Source: Bacillota bacterium (GTDB taxonomy: Bacteria; Bacillota; Negativicutes; Sporomusales; Sporomusaceae). Taken from it: 52,647 bases of DNA. Below the pieces are notes generated by a model. The model was given only the letters and a program-made list of their open reading frames with translations, did no database searches and was not told the DNA's origin. Both the position numbers and the translations under genes were made by a program. The stretch spans positions 1 to 52,647 of the forward strand of contig JAEZVB010000093.1 of NCBI GenBank assembly GCA_023443285.1, written 5' to 3'. Shown in pieces: positions 41,865 to 50,472 of the stretch. Every line of letters begins with the position of its first letter. Within the stretch, counting starts at the first letter, position 1.

Positions 41865-42392
41865 TTACCTGTCAAAGAAGGGGCTTTTGCCGCTTATACT
41901 CAGCGGAACACCATAAGCAATCTTAACTTCTTCATCAAAAAGCCCAATATTGATAGCCGCTTTACCTACACTAAACATGACTCTATTATCGGCATGATAC
42001 ATAGCGGCAGTATTCACTGCCGATCCCAGAGCTATTCCAAGATCCCCAGTGCTAATAGCACAAATCCCTGAGCCCTGGCCACACTCAGCACAATCGGCAT
42101 AACCACAGTAGCCGCACGGTTTAACGCCAATGGGTTTAACTTTCTGACCCAATAATACAATCAAGGGCGCCTTATCAATACAATTGGCATCACGCTCGAA
42201 AAACTGCATACCGGATTCCTGGGCAATACGCCGCATCTCTGCAGCTAATTGATCTTTTACTTTACCATTAACAATTGCGGTCTCCAGATTGTCAACGCCT
42301 CGAGCCTTTGGGGCAGTTCTTGCAGCTACACACATCATATCGGCAATCTGCTCCACAGCGCGATCTTCAATTTCCTGACTACTAATAATCAT
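41865..42392 (-). CDS. DUF2148 ferredoxin-domain protein
   Basis: 175 residues from ATG 42392 (GGAGG seven bases upstream). The cysteine cluster near residues 105-120 (KPCGYCGYADCAECGQG) plus an earlier MMCVAARTAPKARG motif identify DUF2148, a ferredoxin-domain family common in anaerobes. It likely binds an Fe-S cluster. The C-terminal half (GIALGSAVNTAAMYHADNRV) is conserved. It lies 66 bases downstream of the flavoprotein stop, with the same direction, so the two may form an operon with a shared redox role. Confidence 0.88.
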   Translation of the reverse strand: MIISSQEIEDRAVEQIADMMCVAARTAPKARGVDNLETAIVNGKVKDQLAAEMRRIAQESGMQFFERDANCIDKAPLIVLLGQKVKPIGVKPCGYCGYADCAECGQGSGICAISTGDLGIALGSAVNTAAMYHADNRVMFSVGKAAINIGLFDEEVKIAYGVPLSISGKSPFFDR

Positions 42393-42458
42393 GTCAATTC
42401 CTCCTCCGCTTTTTAACATATATATCACCTGATAAAACTACCAAACCACCGGATGTTC

Positions 42459-43040
42459 TTATCCTTTATCTCTTTGTTTTAATAACTTTGCCATATTTTT
42501 ACCCAGAGTTTGGAATGTCTGTATTCCTTCTTCATCTTTTTGAACATCGCCAGGATTAAGTGACAAAGTCATGTTCCAGTAGCTGGAAGAAGCGATAGTC
42601 ATCTCGGCAATACCGAAAAAGAAGTTAATAGCCGAATAAGCAAAGGTTGCTCCGGCCCTACGCACTGAAACCACCGCAGCGCCCACCTTACCACGCAGCA
42701 TATCACCACCATTAGCCTTTGCTACAAATCCACAGCGATCAATAAGTGCCTTAACTTCTGTAGATACATTACTAAAATAAGTTGGTGAACCAATGATAAT
42801 TCCATCAGCTTCCATCATTTTTTCGATAAATGTGTTCATTTCATCGTCCTGACGTACACATCGATTATCCTTGTTTTTAAAACACTTAGTACAAGCAAGA
42901 CAACCGAAAACTTTGCGCCCGCCCAGTTGAATCAACTCTGTCTCGATTCCTTCTTTTTCTAATTCATCTAGAACAAACCGCAAGCTCTGCGCAGTATTCC
43001 CATTACTTCTTGGACTTCCATTAAACGCTATAACCTTCAA
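42459..43040 (-). CDS. Iron-sulfur flavoprotein / FMN reductase (second copy)
   Basis: 193 residues from TTG 43040 (AGGAAG ten bases upstream); the frame is open 51 codons further without a site. FMN loop VIAFNGSPRSNGNTAQSL, second flavin loop IIGSPTYFSNVSTEVKALID, and the Isf-type cluster motif CLACTKCFKNKDNRC (C-x2-C-x2-C-x7-C). The promoter, TTGCTT (43185-43180) and TAAAAT (43162-43157), overlaps the 13-mer shared with the first flavoprotein. DUF2148 follows in the same direction. Likely a stress-induced electron carrier or reductase. Confidence 0.88.
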   Translation of the reverse strand: MKVIAFNGSPRSNGNTAQSLRFVLDELEKEGIETELIQLGGRKVFGCLACTKCFKNKDNRCVRQDDEMNTFIEKMMEADGIIIGSPTYFSNVSTEVKALIDRCGFVAKANGGDMLRGKVGAAVVSVRRAGATFAYSAINFFFGIAEMTIASSSYWNMTLSLNPGDVQKDEEGIQTFQTLGKNMAKLLKQRDKG

Positions 43041-43156
43041 AGCAGTCACACTTCCTCTCATAATTTTACTTACAAAAATAAGTTGGCAATTACTGCAAGA
43101 CTGCAATAACTGAAACCACCAAATATTCTCTTGCCAAAGAATGCCTTCTGGTGTTA

Positions 43157-43185
43157 ATTTTAAATGAAAGGATATTTTTAAGCAA
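43157..43185 (-). promoter_or_regulatory. Promoter of the second flavoprotein gene
   Basis: On the minus strand TTGCTT (43185-43180) and TAAAAT (43162-43157) are separated by 17 bases. The -35 overlaps the end of the 13-mer at 43183-43195, as at 6010. Confidence 0.55.
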
Positions 43186-43195
43186 GTACGCACTT
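43183..43195 (-). promoter_or_regulatory. Candidate HxlR operator (site 2)
   Basis: Reads AAGTGCGTACTTG on the minus strand, identical to 6000-6012. It lies about 75 bases upstream of the HxlR start (43268) and next to the flavoprotein -35. A further inverted repeat, tagtat...atacta at about 43206-43226, lies between it and the HxlR start. Confidence 0.6.
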
Positions 43196-43267
43196 AAATG
43201 TGGTATAGTATCTATTTGTATACTACATTACCCCGTATCCTAAATAATACTAATTGGAGTGACTACA

Positions 43268-43642
43268 ATGATTACCTTCAACAATACTGAATATCAGTGC
43301 TCTATGGAATTAACCTTAGACCTTATTGGCGGTAAATGGAAAGCACTAATTCTCTGGCATTTACGTGAACACACCTTGCGATTCAGCGAGTTAAAGAAAA
43401 CATTGCCCAAAATAACGCAAAAAATGTTAACACAGCAACTGCGGGAACTGGAAGCGAGCGGACTTGTAACCCGCTATATATATACCCAAGTTCCCCCTAA
43501 AGTAGAATATTCACTTACACCCACAGGCAAAAGCCTCCTCCCAATATTAGATACTTTATGTCAATGGGGACTTCACTATGCTAATACCGCAGAATCAGTT
43601 GGTGAAAAAATAACACCTGCCACCTGTTCTGCACACCTGTAG
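43268..43642 (+). CDS. HxlR-family winged-helix regulator (second copy)
   Basis: 124 residues from ATG 43268 (GGAG eight bases upstream). The core, LDLIGGKWKALILWHLREH, LKKTLPKITQKMLTQQLREL and PPKVEYSLTPTGKSLLP, aligns well with the first HxlR (5625-5960). A Cys (EYQCSME) sits at the same N-terminal place as in that copy. Divergent from the flavoprotein at 42459. The extra C-terminal tail has two more residues of interest, including a Cys near the end. Likely a redox- or electrophile-responsive repressor. Confidence 0.88.
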   Translation: MITFNNTEYQCSMELTLDLIGGKWKALILWHLREHTLRFSELKKTLPKITQKMLTQQLRELEASGLVTRYIYTQVPPKVEYSLTPTGKSLLPILDTLCQWGLHYANTAESVGEKITPATCSAHL

Positions 43643-43649
43643 CTTATTC

Positions 43650-44309
43650 TTAAACAAGTTTTGAAATTTCTTCTTTGGTAAATGGCCCCCCATGCCCACT
43701 GTAGAAAGTGTGAGCATTTTCTAGTAGCATTTGTATACTCTCAAACAATGCCTGTTCATCATTTGCAAAATACGCTATGCAAGGCTCTCCGGTAAACGGA
43801 GAAGCAACTAATATATCACCGACAATCGCTTCACCTGAATCTAAAATAACCGTGATAGAACACTCACTATGCCCTGGCGTATGTATTATTTTCCCTGCCA
43901 CTCCATATTGATTTAGGTCAAATATCGATTCAACTACTAAATCTGGCTCTACAGGCTTATATACGAATGGTTCATTTCCCTTAATTATTGCTAATATACT
44001 TTTTCCCAGTTCGTTTCTTGCTATCACTTTTGGATTTTTGCCAGTTCGCAAAGCGTGTACGGCATTCTTATGACAAAGTACAGGAGCACCAGTAAGCTCT
44101 TTTAGTTCATATACATGCGCAAAATGATCAGAATGCCCATGGGAAATTACAATTAAATCGATTTCTTGAGGATTAATTTCCATATCTGAAAATAGTTTCA
44201 TATATGTTTCCCTACTGGCATTGGTTCCCGTATCGATCAAAATCATACCTTTGTCCCTAATCAAAAATACATTAGAAATGCCGAAAGTGAATGAATTTAT
44301 TTTGCTCAT
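43650..44309 (-). CDS. Metallo-beta-lactamase-fold hydrolase
   Basis: 219 residues. The MBL metal motif VISHGHSDHFAHVYELK, a later HTPGHSECSITV (His) and VGDILVASPF (Asp), plus the terminal HGGPFTKEE complete the two-metal site. This subgroup includes glyoxalase II-like and lactonase-like enzymes; no substrate can be assigned. AGGAG precedes ATG 44309. It is 59 bases downstream of the TetR gene. A copy of that regulator's palindrome lies at 44335-44350 in the gap, so expression is probably induced by its own substrate. Confidence 0.88.
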   Translation of the reverse strand: MSKINSFTFGISNVFLIRDKGMILIDTGTNASRETYMKLFSDMEINPQEIDLIVISHGHSDHFAHVYELKELTGAPVLCHKNAVHALRTGKNPKVIARNELGKSILAIIKGNEPFVYKPVEPDLVVESIFDLNQYGVAGKIIHTPGHSECSITVILDSGEAIVGDILVASPFTGEPCIAYFANDEQALFESIQMLLENAHTFYSGHGGPFTKEEISKLV

Positions 44310-44334
44310 AATTATCCGCTCCTTTTATTTTCGC

Positions 44335-44350
44335 TACTGACCATTCAGTA
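44335..44350. promoter_or_regulatory. Candidate TetR operator before the MBL gene
   Basis: TACTGA-CCAT-TCAGTA, a perfect 6-bp inverted repeat around four bases, identical in half-sites to 45002-45017. Confidence 0.65.
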
Positions 44351-44368
44351 TTAAAATATCAAAAATTT

Positions 44369-44980
44369 TTACTCATGATATTTATGATAAGCCCCATGAG
44401 TTTCCATGAAAACCTTGGTGAAAAGTTCGCCGAGACCTTTTTTTTCAATACCAAAATGGTTTATCCACGATTCCCGAAAACATATATATGCATAATTAGG
44501 GATAATGTTGGTAAAAAACTCAGCAACTAAACGCTCCTGTTTGTCATATGTATTCCCGCATTTTGAAGCTGAAAACGTAGTTTCCTTTTCGATCATGGAC
44601 TCAACAATCTTAAAAATAACTGGGTTTTCGTTTGATTTTTTTAGAGATTCCAGCATAATGATACGAATTAAGTCTGCATTTTTTTCCTCAAACCCCGAAT
44701 ATCTAGTCTGAATTCTTTCGGGTAATTCCTCAGCCTTTTTTTGATGCGTATCGGTTTCCGCTATTGCTATCAGCTCCAGGTACTCCCTTAGAAAGTTTTG
44801 AATAAGAACTTCTAATATTTCATCCTTACTTTTAAAGTGATAATAAATTACTGATTTAGGTACACTCGCTTCTTGTGCAATTTCATCGACCCTTGAGCCC
44901 TCAAAACTTTTTTCAGCAAATACTTTAATCGCAGCTTGCATAATTCTATTTTTCGCATCAGGTATATTTTTTCTTGTCAT
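44369..44980 (-). CDS. TetR/AcrR-family repressor
   Basis: 203 residues from ATG 44980 (GGGTGA upstream; five upstream codons are without a site). The DNA-binding domain is AKNRIMQAAIKVFAEKSFEG, SRVDEIAQEASVPKSVIYYHFKSKDE. The ligand domain is unremarkable. Its promoter region carries TTGACA and TAATTT and a TACTGA-N4-TCAGTA palindrome. The same palindrome precedes the MBL gene downstream. Confidence 0.9.
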   Translation of the reverse strand: MTRKNIPDAKNRIMQAAIKVFAEKSFEGSRVDEIAQEASVPKSVIYYHFKSKDEILEVLIQNFLREYLELIAIAETDTHQKKAEELPERIQTRYSGFEEKNADLIRIIMLESLKKSNENPVIFKIVESMIEKETTFSASKCGNTYDKQERLVAEFFTNIIPNYAYICFRESWINHFGIEKKGLGELFTKVFMETHGAYHKYHE

Positions 44981-45001
44981 AGTTATCACCCGCAAATTTA
45001 A

Positions 45002-45017
45002 TACTGACTTATCAGTA
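45002..45017. promoter_or_regulatory. Candidate TetR operator before the TetR gene
   Basis: TACTGA-CTTA-TCAGTA lies just downstream of the -10 box and about 20 bases before the start codon. The half-sites are identical to those at 44335-44350. Flanking bases extend the symmetry to 10 of 11 positions per arm. Confidence 0.7.
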
Positions 45018-45019
45018 CT

Positions 45020-45048
45020 AAATTACCATGATTTTATTCCTTTGTCAA
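45020..45048 (-). promoter_or_regulatory. Promoter of the TetR-MBL operon
   Basis: On the minus strand a consensus TTGACA (45048-45043) is 17 bases from TAATTT (45025-45020). Confidence 0.6.
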
Positions 45049-45089
45049 TCATTACATAGCTCTTAAGCAAGTTGTATTTATAAATATTC

Positions 45090-46226
45090 TTATCCCATAC
45101 CAAACAAAACGCGCAATAGTTTGACACGCTTAATCAGGATTTCATACATCAACATAATTACTGCTAAGGAACTTATGCTAATTACTAAATATTTGGAAGC
45201 AACACTTACATCCCATTGTACAACATAAAAACCAATAGTGATGATTACTGTTTGATGCAAAATGTAAAACGGCAACACTAGTCTATTTGTATATCTTAAT
45301 AGATTGTTATTAAACCCGAGGTATTTACTACCATATCCAAGTAAGGCAATCAGAAAACACCAGGAATTGAAACAGCGCCCAGCAGTAAGAAGAAAGTGGC
45401 TAAGATTATACCCCATTTGCGGTCTCCCGTAATATACTAACCAATAATACAATATTCCCAATGATACTATGCCAAGAATTAACCCAGCCTGGCGGTATTT
45501 TTCAATTGTTTCTTTAAACCGTATATCGTTAGCTAAGATGTAGCCACAAATATATAAGAACAAATAGGTAAATAAGTTCCATCCTCCCATATCTCTTGTT
45601 CCGAGAGAAGCATTAGGCAATATGGCAAAATCCAAAATAGTTACTGGTAGAAAAAACAGAAAAATCATTCCTGGCCTTGTCAGAAAGTCCGCAAATCTTT
45701 TTATTCCTCTCTGACCTGCAGATTTCCGTAAATAAACAAGCAGCGGTAATGCAAATACAGTAAAAATATATAAAAACAACAAATACCATAAGTGTAATCC
45801 CATCCAGGCAAAGTTGCCCCCAAAAGCATAAAACCCATCAAAGTAATGTGGGTAAAACTCAAAGAATGTTCCGGTAAACTGCGAATGACTTACCCGTTCA
45901 AAATATACTTGTAAAGGAATCATTGTAAATATACCAAAAATAAGCGGAACCATCAGGCGCTTAAATCGTTGCTTCAAATAGGATGCGTTACACTGTTTTT
46001 TACTCATACTATAATAAGTACTAATACCTGACAAAACAAAGAAGATGGGCATAATCCACTGCGCAAAAACATTAACGAAGACGGTCATACTGAATTCAGT
46101 TAATGCATTTTTAACATGCCAGCCTCCATCATCGAAAAAGCGCGCAGAGTGGAATAGGAATACTGCGCAAGTTGCTAAAAACCTTAGCCAATCAACATCA
46201 AATCTTCTTTCCATACTAGTAATCAT
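45090..46226 (-). CDS. Acyltransferase-3 (OafA/YrhL-like) membrane protein
   Basis: 378 residues, about ten membrane helices. The N-terminus, RRFDVDWLRFLATCAVFLFH, carries the R...D..R..A and His (FLFHSARFF) of the Acyl_transf_3 family. The RFKRLMVPLIFGIF stretch and late FYILHQTVIITIGFYV are typical. These enzymes O-acetylate or succinylate cell-surface glycans. GGAGG precedes ATG. Monocistronic. The acceptor may be a surface polysaccharide. Confidence 0.88.
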   Translation of the reverse strand: MITSMERRFDVDWLRFLATCAVFLFHSARFFDDGGWHVKNALTEFSMTVFVNVFAQWIMPIFFVLSGISTYYSMSKKQCNASYLKQRFKRLMVPLIFGIFTMIPLQVYFERVSHSQFTGTFFEFYPHYFDGFYAFGGNFAWMGLHLWYLLFLYIFTVFALPLLVYLRKSAGQRGIKRFADFLTRPGMIFLFFLPVTILDFAILPNASLGTRDMGGWNLFTYLFLYICGYILANDIRFKETIEKYRQAGLILGIVSLGILYYWLVYYGRPQMGYNLSHFLLTAGRCFNSWCFLIALLGYGSKYLGFNNNLLRYTNRLVLPFYILHQTVIITIGFYVVQWDVSVASKYLVISISSLAVIMLMYEILIKRVKLLRVLFGMG

Positions 46227-46643
46227 ACTAGCCTCCTCTCTCAGTACGGTTCAGTCCAACTCCAATTCTTCTCGATCATTTTCTTCTTTACCAATGCTAG
46301 CAAGCTATGTTAGTAAACGCATATACAGGACTTATAAAAATGGAAACCGCAGGCTATCCACCAATTTATTCCCAGTTCTACCAATGCAAATAAAAATCCT
46401 ACTGTCTTAGTAACAAACTAGCAGGATTTTTACTACAAATCGCTTCAGGCCATGAAACATAATACATTATGATTTTATATCATTGGAAACTCTATCCCTA
46501 TCCCTTGCAATACTACACCTAACAACTTCCCTTTCGTGTAGAACCTATAAATTCATGAAGAAACTGCTAAATCATCCAAATAGAAGGAACTCCATATTTT
46601 TTAGAGAATAAAAACTGTAAATCTTTGCTTTTACAGGAGACCT
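46227..46643. other. 417-base region between divergent acyltransferase and kinase genes
   Basis: It holds a terminator-like stem (46392-46431) although no gene ends nearby. The rest is AT-rich with no coding signal. The overlapping plus-strand frame running from 46045 has no ribosome site and is antisense to the acyltransferase, so it is not called. Confidence 0.45.
46392..46431. terminator. Orphan bidirectional terminator-like stem
   Basis: aaaaatcct (46392-46400) pairs with aggattttt (46423-46431) with A and T tracts at both ends. Part of its right half (46410-46430) recurs nearly unchanged at 40862-40882. It may be the remains of a lost gene. Confidence 0.5.
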
Positions 46644-48323
46644 ATGGATTATATTTATTTAGCGGTAATGGGATCATTGATTGGTACGATTGCAATAGTA
46701 CTCGTTTCTATCTATTTGTATGTATTATATCGCAGGAGCTATATTGGCATCTGGGGCGTAAGCTGGATTATCCTGCTTATAAGACATGTCACTATGGATT
46801 CAGGCTTATTTTCCTGGAAACAATCATTCGTTGGATTAACGACATATTTATTGCTGACTTTTATTTATGTTTTGCTAATTGTTTGGAGTACGTACAGTTT
46901 TATTAACAAACCACTTAATAAATGGTGGTTGTATGGCGCTGCTGGCACTTTCATCGCAAGCACTGGACTGAATCTCCTGCCTTTGCCGTTATCTTACAAA
47001 TTACTACTCCCTATTTATGTCTGCTGTATTGCTGGCATATGGGTCGGTGTGACTTTTTTACGTCATCCGGACTTACCGAAATTTAGCCGTTTAGTTACGG
47101 GGTACGCTTATCTTTTAATAAGTCTTCTCAATTTAACTGCGCCTTTTATATTTTATGGATCATGGCTTCTCCCCTGGGGTTATGCATTTGGCGGCATATT
47201 AAGGCTAGTTGTTGCTCTGGGAACTCTAATGCTTTTTTTTGAAAAAACCAGAAGCGATTTACTTAACAAAGAACTCCAATATCGCCACCTAGCAGAAAAC
47301 GCCATTGATGTAATCTATTATTATCGCTTATTGCCTGAGACTACACTCGATTATATCAGCCCCTCTGCCTTGACAGTCACCGGGTATACTCCTGAAGAAT
47401 ATTACACCGAAAATAAGATAGTTTTCTCGATGATTCATCCTGATGACAAGTGTCTGCTTGACGATTTCATCGCTAACCTGCCACACTCTATTACAACACC
47501 GCTGACACTACGCTTATCCCGCAAAGATAAAACTACACTTTGGGTTGAACACAAATGTGTTCCTATATATGATGAAAACAGCTGTCTCATGGCTGTGGAG
47601 GGTATTATCCGCGATATTAGTCAACGAAAGAAAATAGAACAAATGGCTTCAGCCTTTGATAGGATGAATATGATAGGCAGCATGGCGGCAACGGTGGCCC
47701 ATGAAATTAGAAACCCGATGACAACAGTGCGCGGTTACCTCCAACTAATGGGAAGAAAGGAAAAATATCAGGCAGAAAAAGAAAACTTCTGTTTAATGAT
47801 CGAAGAAATAGACAGAGCCAATACAATTATACGGGAATACCTCGCATTATCCCGTGAAAAATACGTTAACTTGGAAAATTGCTCTTTAAACACTCTCATT
47901 GAAGCATTATTCCCCTTAATCCAGGCAGACGCTACTTCGTCCAAAGTATCTGCCAGTCTAATCCTGAGCAACATCCCCGAATTACTGCTGGATAAAAATG
48001 AAATTCGCCAGTTACTATTAAATTTAGTACGCAATGGTATTGAAGCAATGCCAACAGGTGGTAACCTGATTATTCGAACCTTTCTCGATGATGGCCAAGC
48101 TGTCCTATCCATTAGTGACCAAGGCTCTGGCATTCCACCAGATATACTGGAACAGCTTGGTACACCTTTTTTCACCACCAAAGAAACCGGCACAGGTTTA
48201 GGCCTGGCTATCTGCTACCAAATAGCCAACAGGCATAATGCAAGTATAAAAATTGACACTAGTACAGAAGGTACTACATTCTCTGTTTATTTCAATCAGC
48301 TATTACCTAAAAATGAAGTCTAA
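46644..48323 (+). CDS. PAS-containing sensor histidine kinase, membrane-anchored
   Basis: 559 residues. Seven predicted membrane helices occupy about 1-205, followed by a PAS domain (LAENAIDVIYYY to GIIRDISQRKKI, about 213-335). The HisKA H-box is TVAHEIRNPMTTVRGYLQLM. The ATPase domain has the N-box NLVRNGIEAM, DQGSGIP, FFTTK and GTGLGLAI. Resembles the sporulation-type or KinB-like kinases of Firmicutes. GGAG precedes ATG 46644 by four bases. No response regulator is adjacent, so the partner is elsewhere. Terminates at 48333. Confidence 0.92.
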   Translation: MDYIYLAVMGSLIGTIAIVLVSIYLYVLYRRSYIGIWGVSWIILLIRHVTMDSGLFSWKQSFVGLTTYLLLTFIYVLLIVWSTYSFINKPLNKWWLYGAAGTFIASTGLNLLPLPLSYKLLLPIYVCCIAGIWVGVTFLRHPDLPKFSRLVTGYAYLLISLLNLTAPFIFYGSWLLPWGYAFGGILRLVVALGTLMLFFEKTRSDLLNKELQYRHLAENAIDVIYYYRLLPETTLDYISPSALTVTGYTPEEYYTENKIVFSMIHPDDKCLLDDFIANLPHSITTPLTLRLSRKDKTTLWVEHKCVPIYDENSCLMAVEGIIRDISQRKKIEQMASAFDRMNMIGSMAATVAHEIRNPMTTVRGYLQLMGRKEKYQAEKENFCLMIEEIDRANTIIREYLALSREKYVNLENCSLNTLIEALFPLIQADATSSKVSASLILSNIPELLLDKNEIRQLLLNLVRNGIEAMPTGGNLIIRTFLDDGQAVLSISDQGSGIPPDILEQLGTPFFTTKETGTGLGLAICYQIANRHNASIKIDTSTEGTTFSVYFNQLLPKNEV

Positions 48324-48332
48324 AATATCTTA

Positions 48333-48370
48333 GCCCTTTTTCGGGAGCAAACGTCCGAAAAAGGGCCTTT
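48333..48370 (+). terminator. Terminator of the histidine-kinase gene
   Basis: gccctttttcgg (48333-48344) with ccgaaaaagggc (48355-48366), then a T-rich tail. Confidence 0.8.
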
Positions 48371-48464
48371 ATTTTGCTCCATAGTATCTGCTTCTGTTGC
48401 CTATGTCATTTTTTTACATTATTAGAGGGATTTTGCATTTCTCTCCATAACCCCTATTTGTAAG

Positions 48465-48505
48465 GGGGTGGTAATTATGAAGACCTAACTAAGGATAGGT
48501 TTTTC
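48465..48505 (+). promoter_or_regulatory. Mini-ORF and hairpin leader before the GNAT-cNMP gene
   Basis: A GGGGGTGG ribosome-like site is followed by ATG AAG ACC TAA (48477-48488), a three-residue ORF. The stop overlaps the left arm of a small stem (accta at 48483-48487 with taggt at 48496-48500) followed by TTTTT. This resembles an attenuator controlled by ribosome stalling. The real gene's GGAGG begins about 20 bases later. Confidence 0.4.
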
Positions 48506-48533
48506 TTTAATAACTATTATGGAGGAGAGAAAT

Positions 48534-49706
48534 ATGTCAAATAATAAATTAGCTACAATGACCTGCGAAACAGGAGCTTCCGAAAACACAATAAATATTT
48601 CTGTAGCTTCAACCCCGGCGGAGAAAAAAGAAGTTTATCATCTTCGCTATCAAGTTTATGTCGAGGAAATGTCCAAGCATAATCATGAAGTGGATTATGA
48701 AAACAAGCTTCTCTATGATGACATGGATGAATGGTCCATACTGTTATATGCAAAAATCGGTTCAGAAATAATCGCCACTAAACGAATCACTATCGGCACG
48801 ATTGCCGACTTTCCCCAAAATCTAATTGACAATTTGTCATTGGGAACGTTTGACCAAAGCACTACAGAGTATGGTAAGCAAAAGTTCGCCTTTATAACCA
48901 AATTAGCGGTTGCTCCTGCTTATCGAAACTCGTCGGTACTTTATCTGCTTATGGCAAAAGCCTACGAGATTTGCTGCAATCACCATATCCAGTTTATCTT
49001 TGGTATATGCTATCTCCATTTACTGCCTCTCTATGAACAAATGGGCTGCCGTAGATACTATAAGAATTTCTTTTATCCTGGCCTTGGGTTAGCATTTCCT
49101 ATCGTCATGCTGGCAGATGATGTTGAATACCTTCGCAAGGTACGTTCTCCAGTTTTTCGTATTGCCCGGAAAAGAAAAGAACTAAATACAACTGCAGTCA
49201 AATGGTTTGATGCTACATTCACTTATAATTCATCCATTATTAACAGCCAACTGGTAAGTGAAGAAGAATTATGGTCTATACTATGCGAACGCCTGCAATG
49301 CCTACCAACTAAAGCAATTACTTTACTTAATAGTTTATCTGTTGAAGAGGCAAAAATATTTCTCCATAACTGCAGCGTTTATATTGAGTGCAATCCGGAT
49401 GATTTAATTACATTCCAGGGTGATGTTAGTTATAGTTGTAATATATTAATTTCCGGAAGGTTAAAATCCTTAACTTTCCGCCGGCCAATTAAAGAATATA
49501 CAACCCCTGGCCAAACCTTTGGTGCAAACGGGTTAACTGAGCATAATAAACAGCGGGAAGATATTGCTGCAATTACTCCGGTAGAAATCCTGGTTTTATC
49601 CGGTCTTCCCTTTCAAAAATTCACGCACACTCACCCGGATATTGCCCACAAAATCATTCAGAACATGATCAAGTCGACGCCCCAAAAGCCATACAGAATT
49701 AAATGA
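48534..49706 (+). CDS. GNAT (AHL-synthase-like) - cyclic-nucleotide-binding fusion
   Basis: 390 residues from ATG 48534 (GGAGGAG nine bases upstream; an in-frame ATG 15 bases earlier has no site of its own). The N-terminal half (about 25-190) is GNAT-like with the LRYQVYVEEMSKHN start seen in autoinducer-synthase-like and FeeM-type acyltransferases. It continues with FAFITKLAVAPAYRNSSVLY, IFGICYLHLLPLYEQMGC. From about 275 a cyclic-nucleotide-binding-like barrel follows (YIECNPDDLITFQGDVSYS, NILISGRLKSLTF, TPGQTFGANGLTE). The order is reversed relative to mycobacterial cAMP-gated PatA-type lysine acetyltransferases, which carry the cNMP domain first. Single gene. Confidence 0.75.
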   Translation: MSNNKLATMTCETGASENTINISVASTPAEKKEVYHLRYQVYVEEMSKHNHEVDYENKLLYDDMDEWSILLYAKIGSEIIATKRITIGTIADFPQNLIDNLSLGTFDQSTTEYGKQKFAFITKLAVAPAYRNSSVLYLLMAKAYEICCNHHIQFIFGICYLHLLPLYEQMGCRRYYKNFFYPGLGLAFPIVMLADDVEYLRKVRSPVFRIARKRKELNTTAVKWFDATFTYNSSIINSQLVSEEELWSILCERLQCLPTKAITLLNSLSVEEAKIFLHNCSVYIECNPDDLITFQGDVSYSCNILISGRLKSLTFRRPIKEYTTPGQTFGANGLTEHNKQREDIAAITPVEILVLSGLPFQKFTHTHPDIAHKIIQNMIKSTPQKPYRIK

Positions 49707-49772
49707 AGCTGATTAGTCTTCAGTCGAGTTTATCCTAGCTGAGGATTAGTTCTATCCAGTCACCTATTTACG

Positions 49773-49825
49773 AAACCGCCGTTACGCTTGGACATATGTC
49801 AGCAAGTAATAACGGCGGTTTTGAA
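49773..49825 (+). terminator. Terminator of the GNAT-cNMP gene
   Basis: aaaccgccgtta (49773-49784) with taacggcggttt (49810-49821), then TT. The stem is GC-rich in the middle with a long loop. Confidence 0.8.
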
Positions 49826-49937
49826 TAATAAGCAGGCAATTATGGATTACCACAACTTCCTTTGTTATAATAGCAATATATACCTACTCCGGGGAAATAT
49901 TGAACATTATTGATTCTCCATGAAAGGATTTAATAAA

Positions 49938-50351
49938 ATGCTTGATCATACAGATTGGGAAATTATAAAACTTTTAAAGGTAAACGCCAAGATGCAGTAT
50001 CGGGATATTGGCGAACAAGTGCATTTGACCGGCCAAGCTGTTTCCAACCGAATATCTAGAATGGAAGAGTTGGGAGTAATAAAGGGATACTCTGTTTTAC
50101 TTGATGATAAATTGCTCGGCAAGACAATAACCTCCTACATAACCATATTTATGACAACAACCAATCATAGCGCTTTCCACACATTTCTAAGAAACAATGA
50201 ATTGGTTATAGAGGCAAACAGGATTAGTGGCGAAGGCTGCTATTTGCTAAAAGTCCAGGCTATTTCGCAAGAAGAATTAAACACTTTTTTAGACTCTGTA
50301 TTGGAATACGGGAATTACCGCGCAAACATTTCTATCGGCAAAATCAAATAG
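49938..50351 (+). CDS. Lrp/AsnC-family regulator
   Basis: 137 residues from ATG 49938 (AAAGGA upstream; a second in-frame ATG at 49920 is less well placed). The AsnC-type helix-turn-helix is WEIIKLLKVNAKMQYRDIGEQ, VHLTGQAVSNRISRMEELGVIKGY. The RAM domain follows (ITSYITIFMTTTNHSAFHTF, ANRISGEGCYLLKVQAISQE). Such proteins respond to amino acids. No neighbouring amino-acid gene, so the target is unknown. Terminator at 50374. Confidence 0.9.
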   Translation: MLDHTDWEIIKLLKVNAKMQYRDIGEQVHLTGQAVSNRISRMEELGVIKGYSVLLDDKLLGKTITSYITIFMTTTNHSAFHTFLRNNELVIEANRISGEGCYLLKVQAISQEELNTFLDSVLEYGNYRANISIGKIK

Positions 50352-50373
50352 CGGCGCCTAAACAATGTCTAAA

Positions 50374-50405
50374 GAGACTCAGTCCAATATGCTGAGTCTC
50401 TCTTC
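50374..50405 (+). terminator. Terminator of the Lrp gene
   Basis: Perfect 10-bp stem agagactcag (50374-50383) with ctgagtctct (50393-50402), then a short T-rich tail. Confidence 0.75.
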
Positions 50406-50472
50406 ATTATTTGAACTTGTAAACTTTTATATACTGCCAGGCCAACTTCGACAGCTCTCGCCTGCCAGCCGA

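Noticed and set aside
46045..46410. 121-codon plus-strand frame opposite the acyltransferase start
   Set aside because: No ribosome site; mostly antisense to a well-supported gene.
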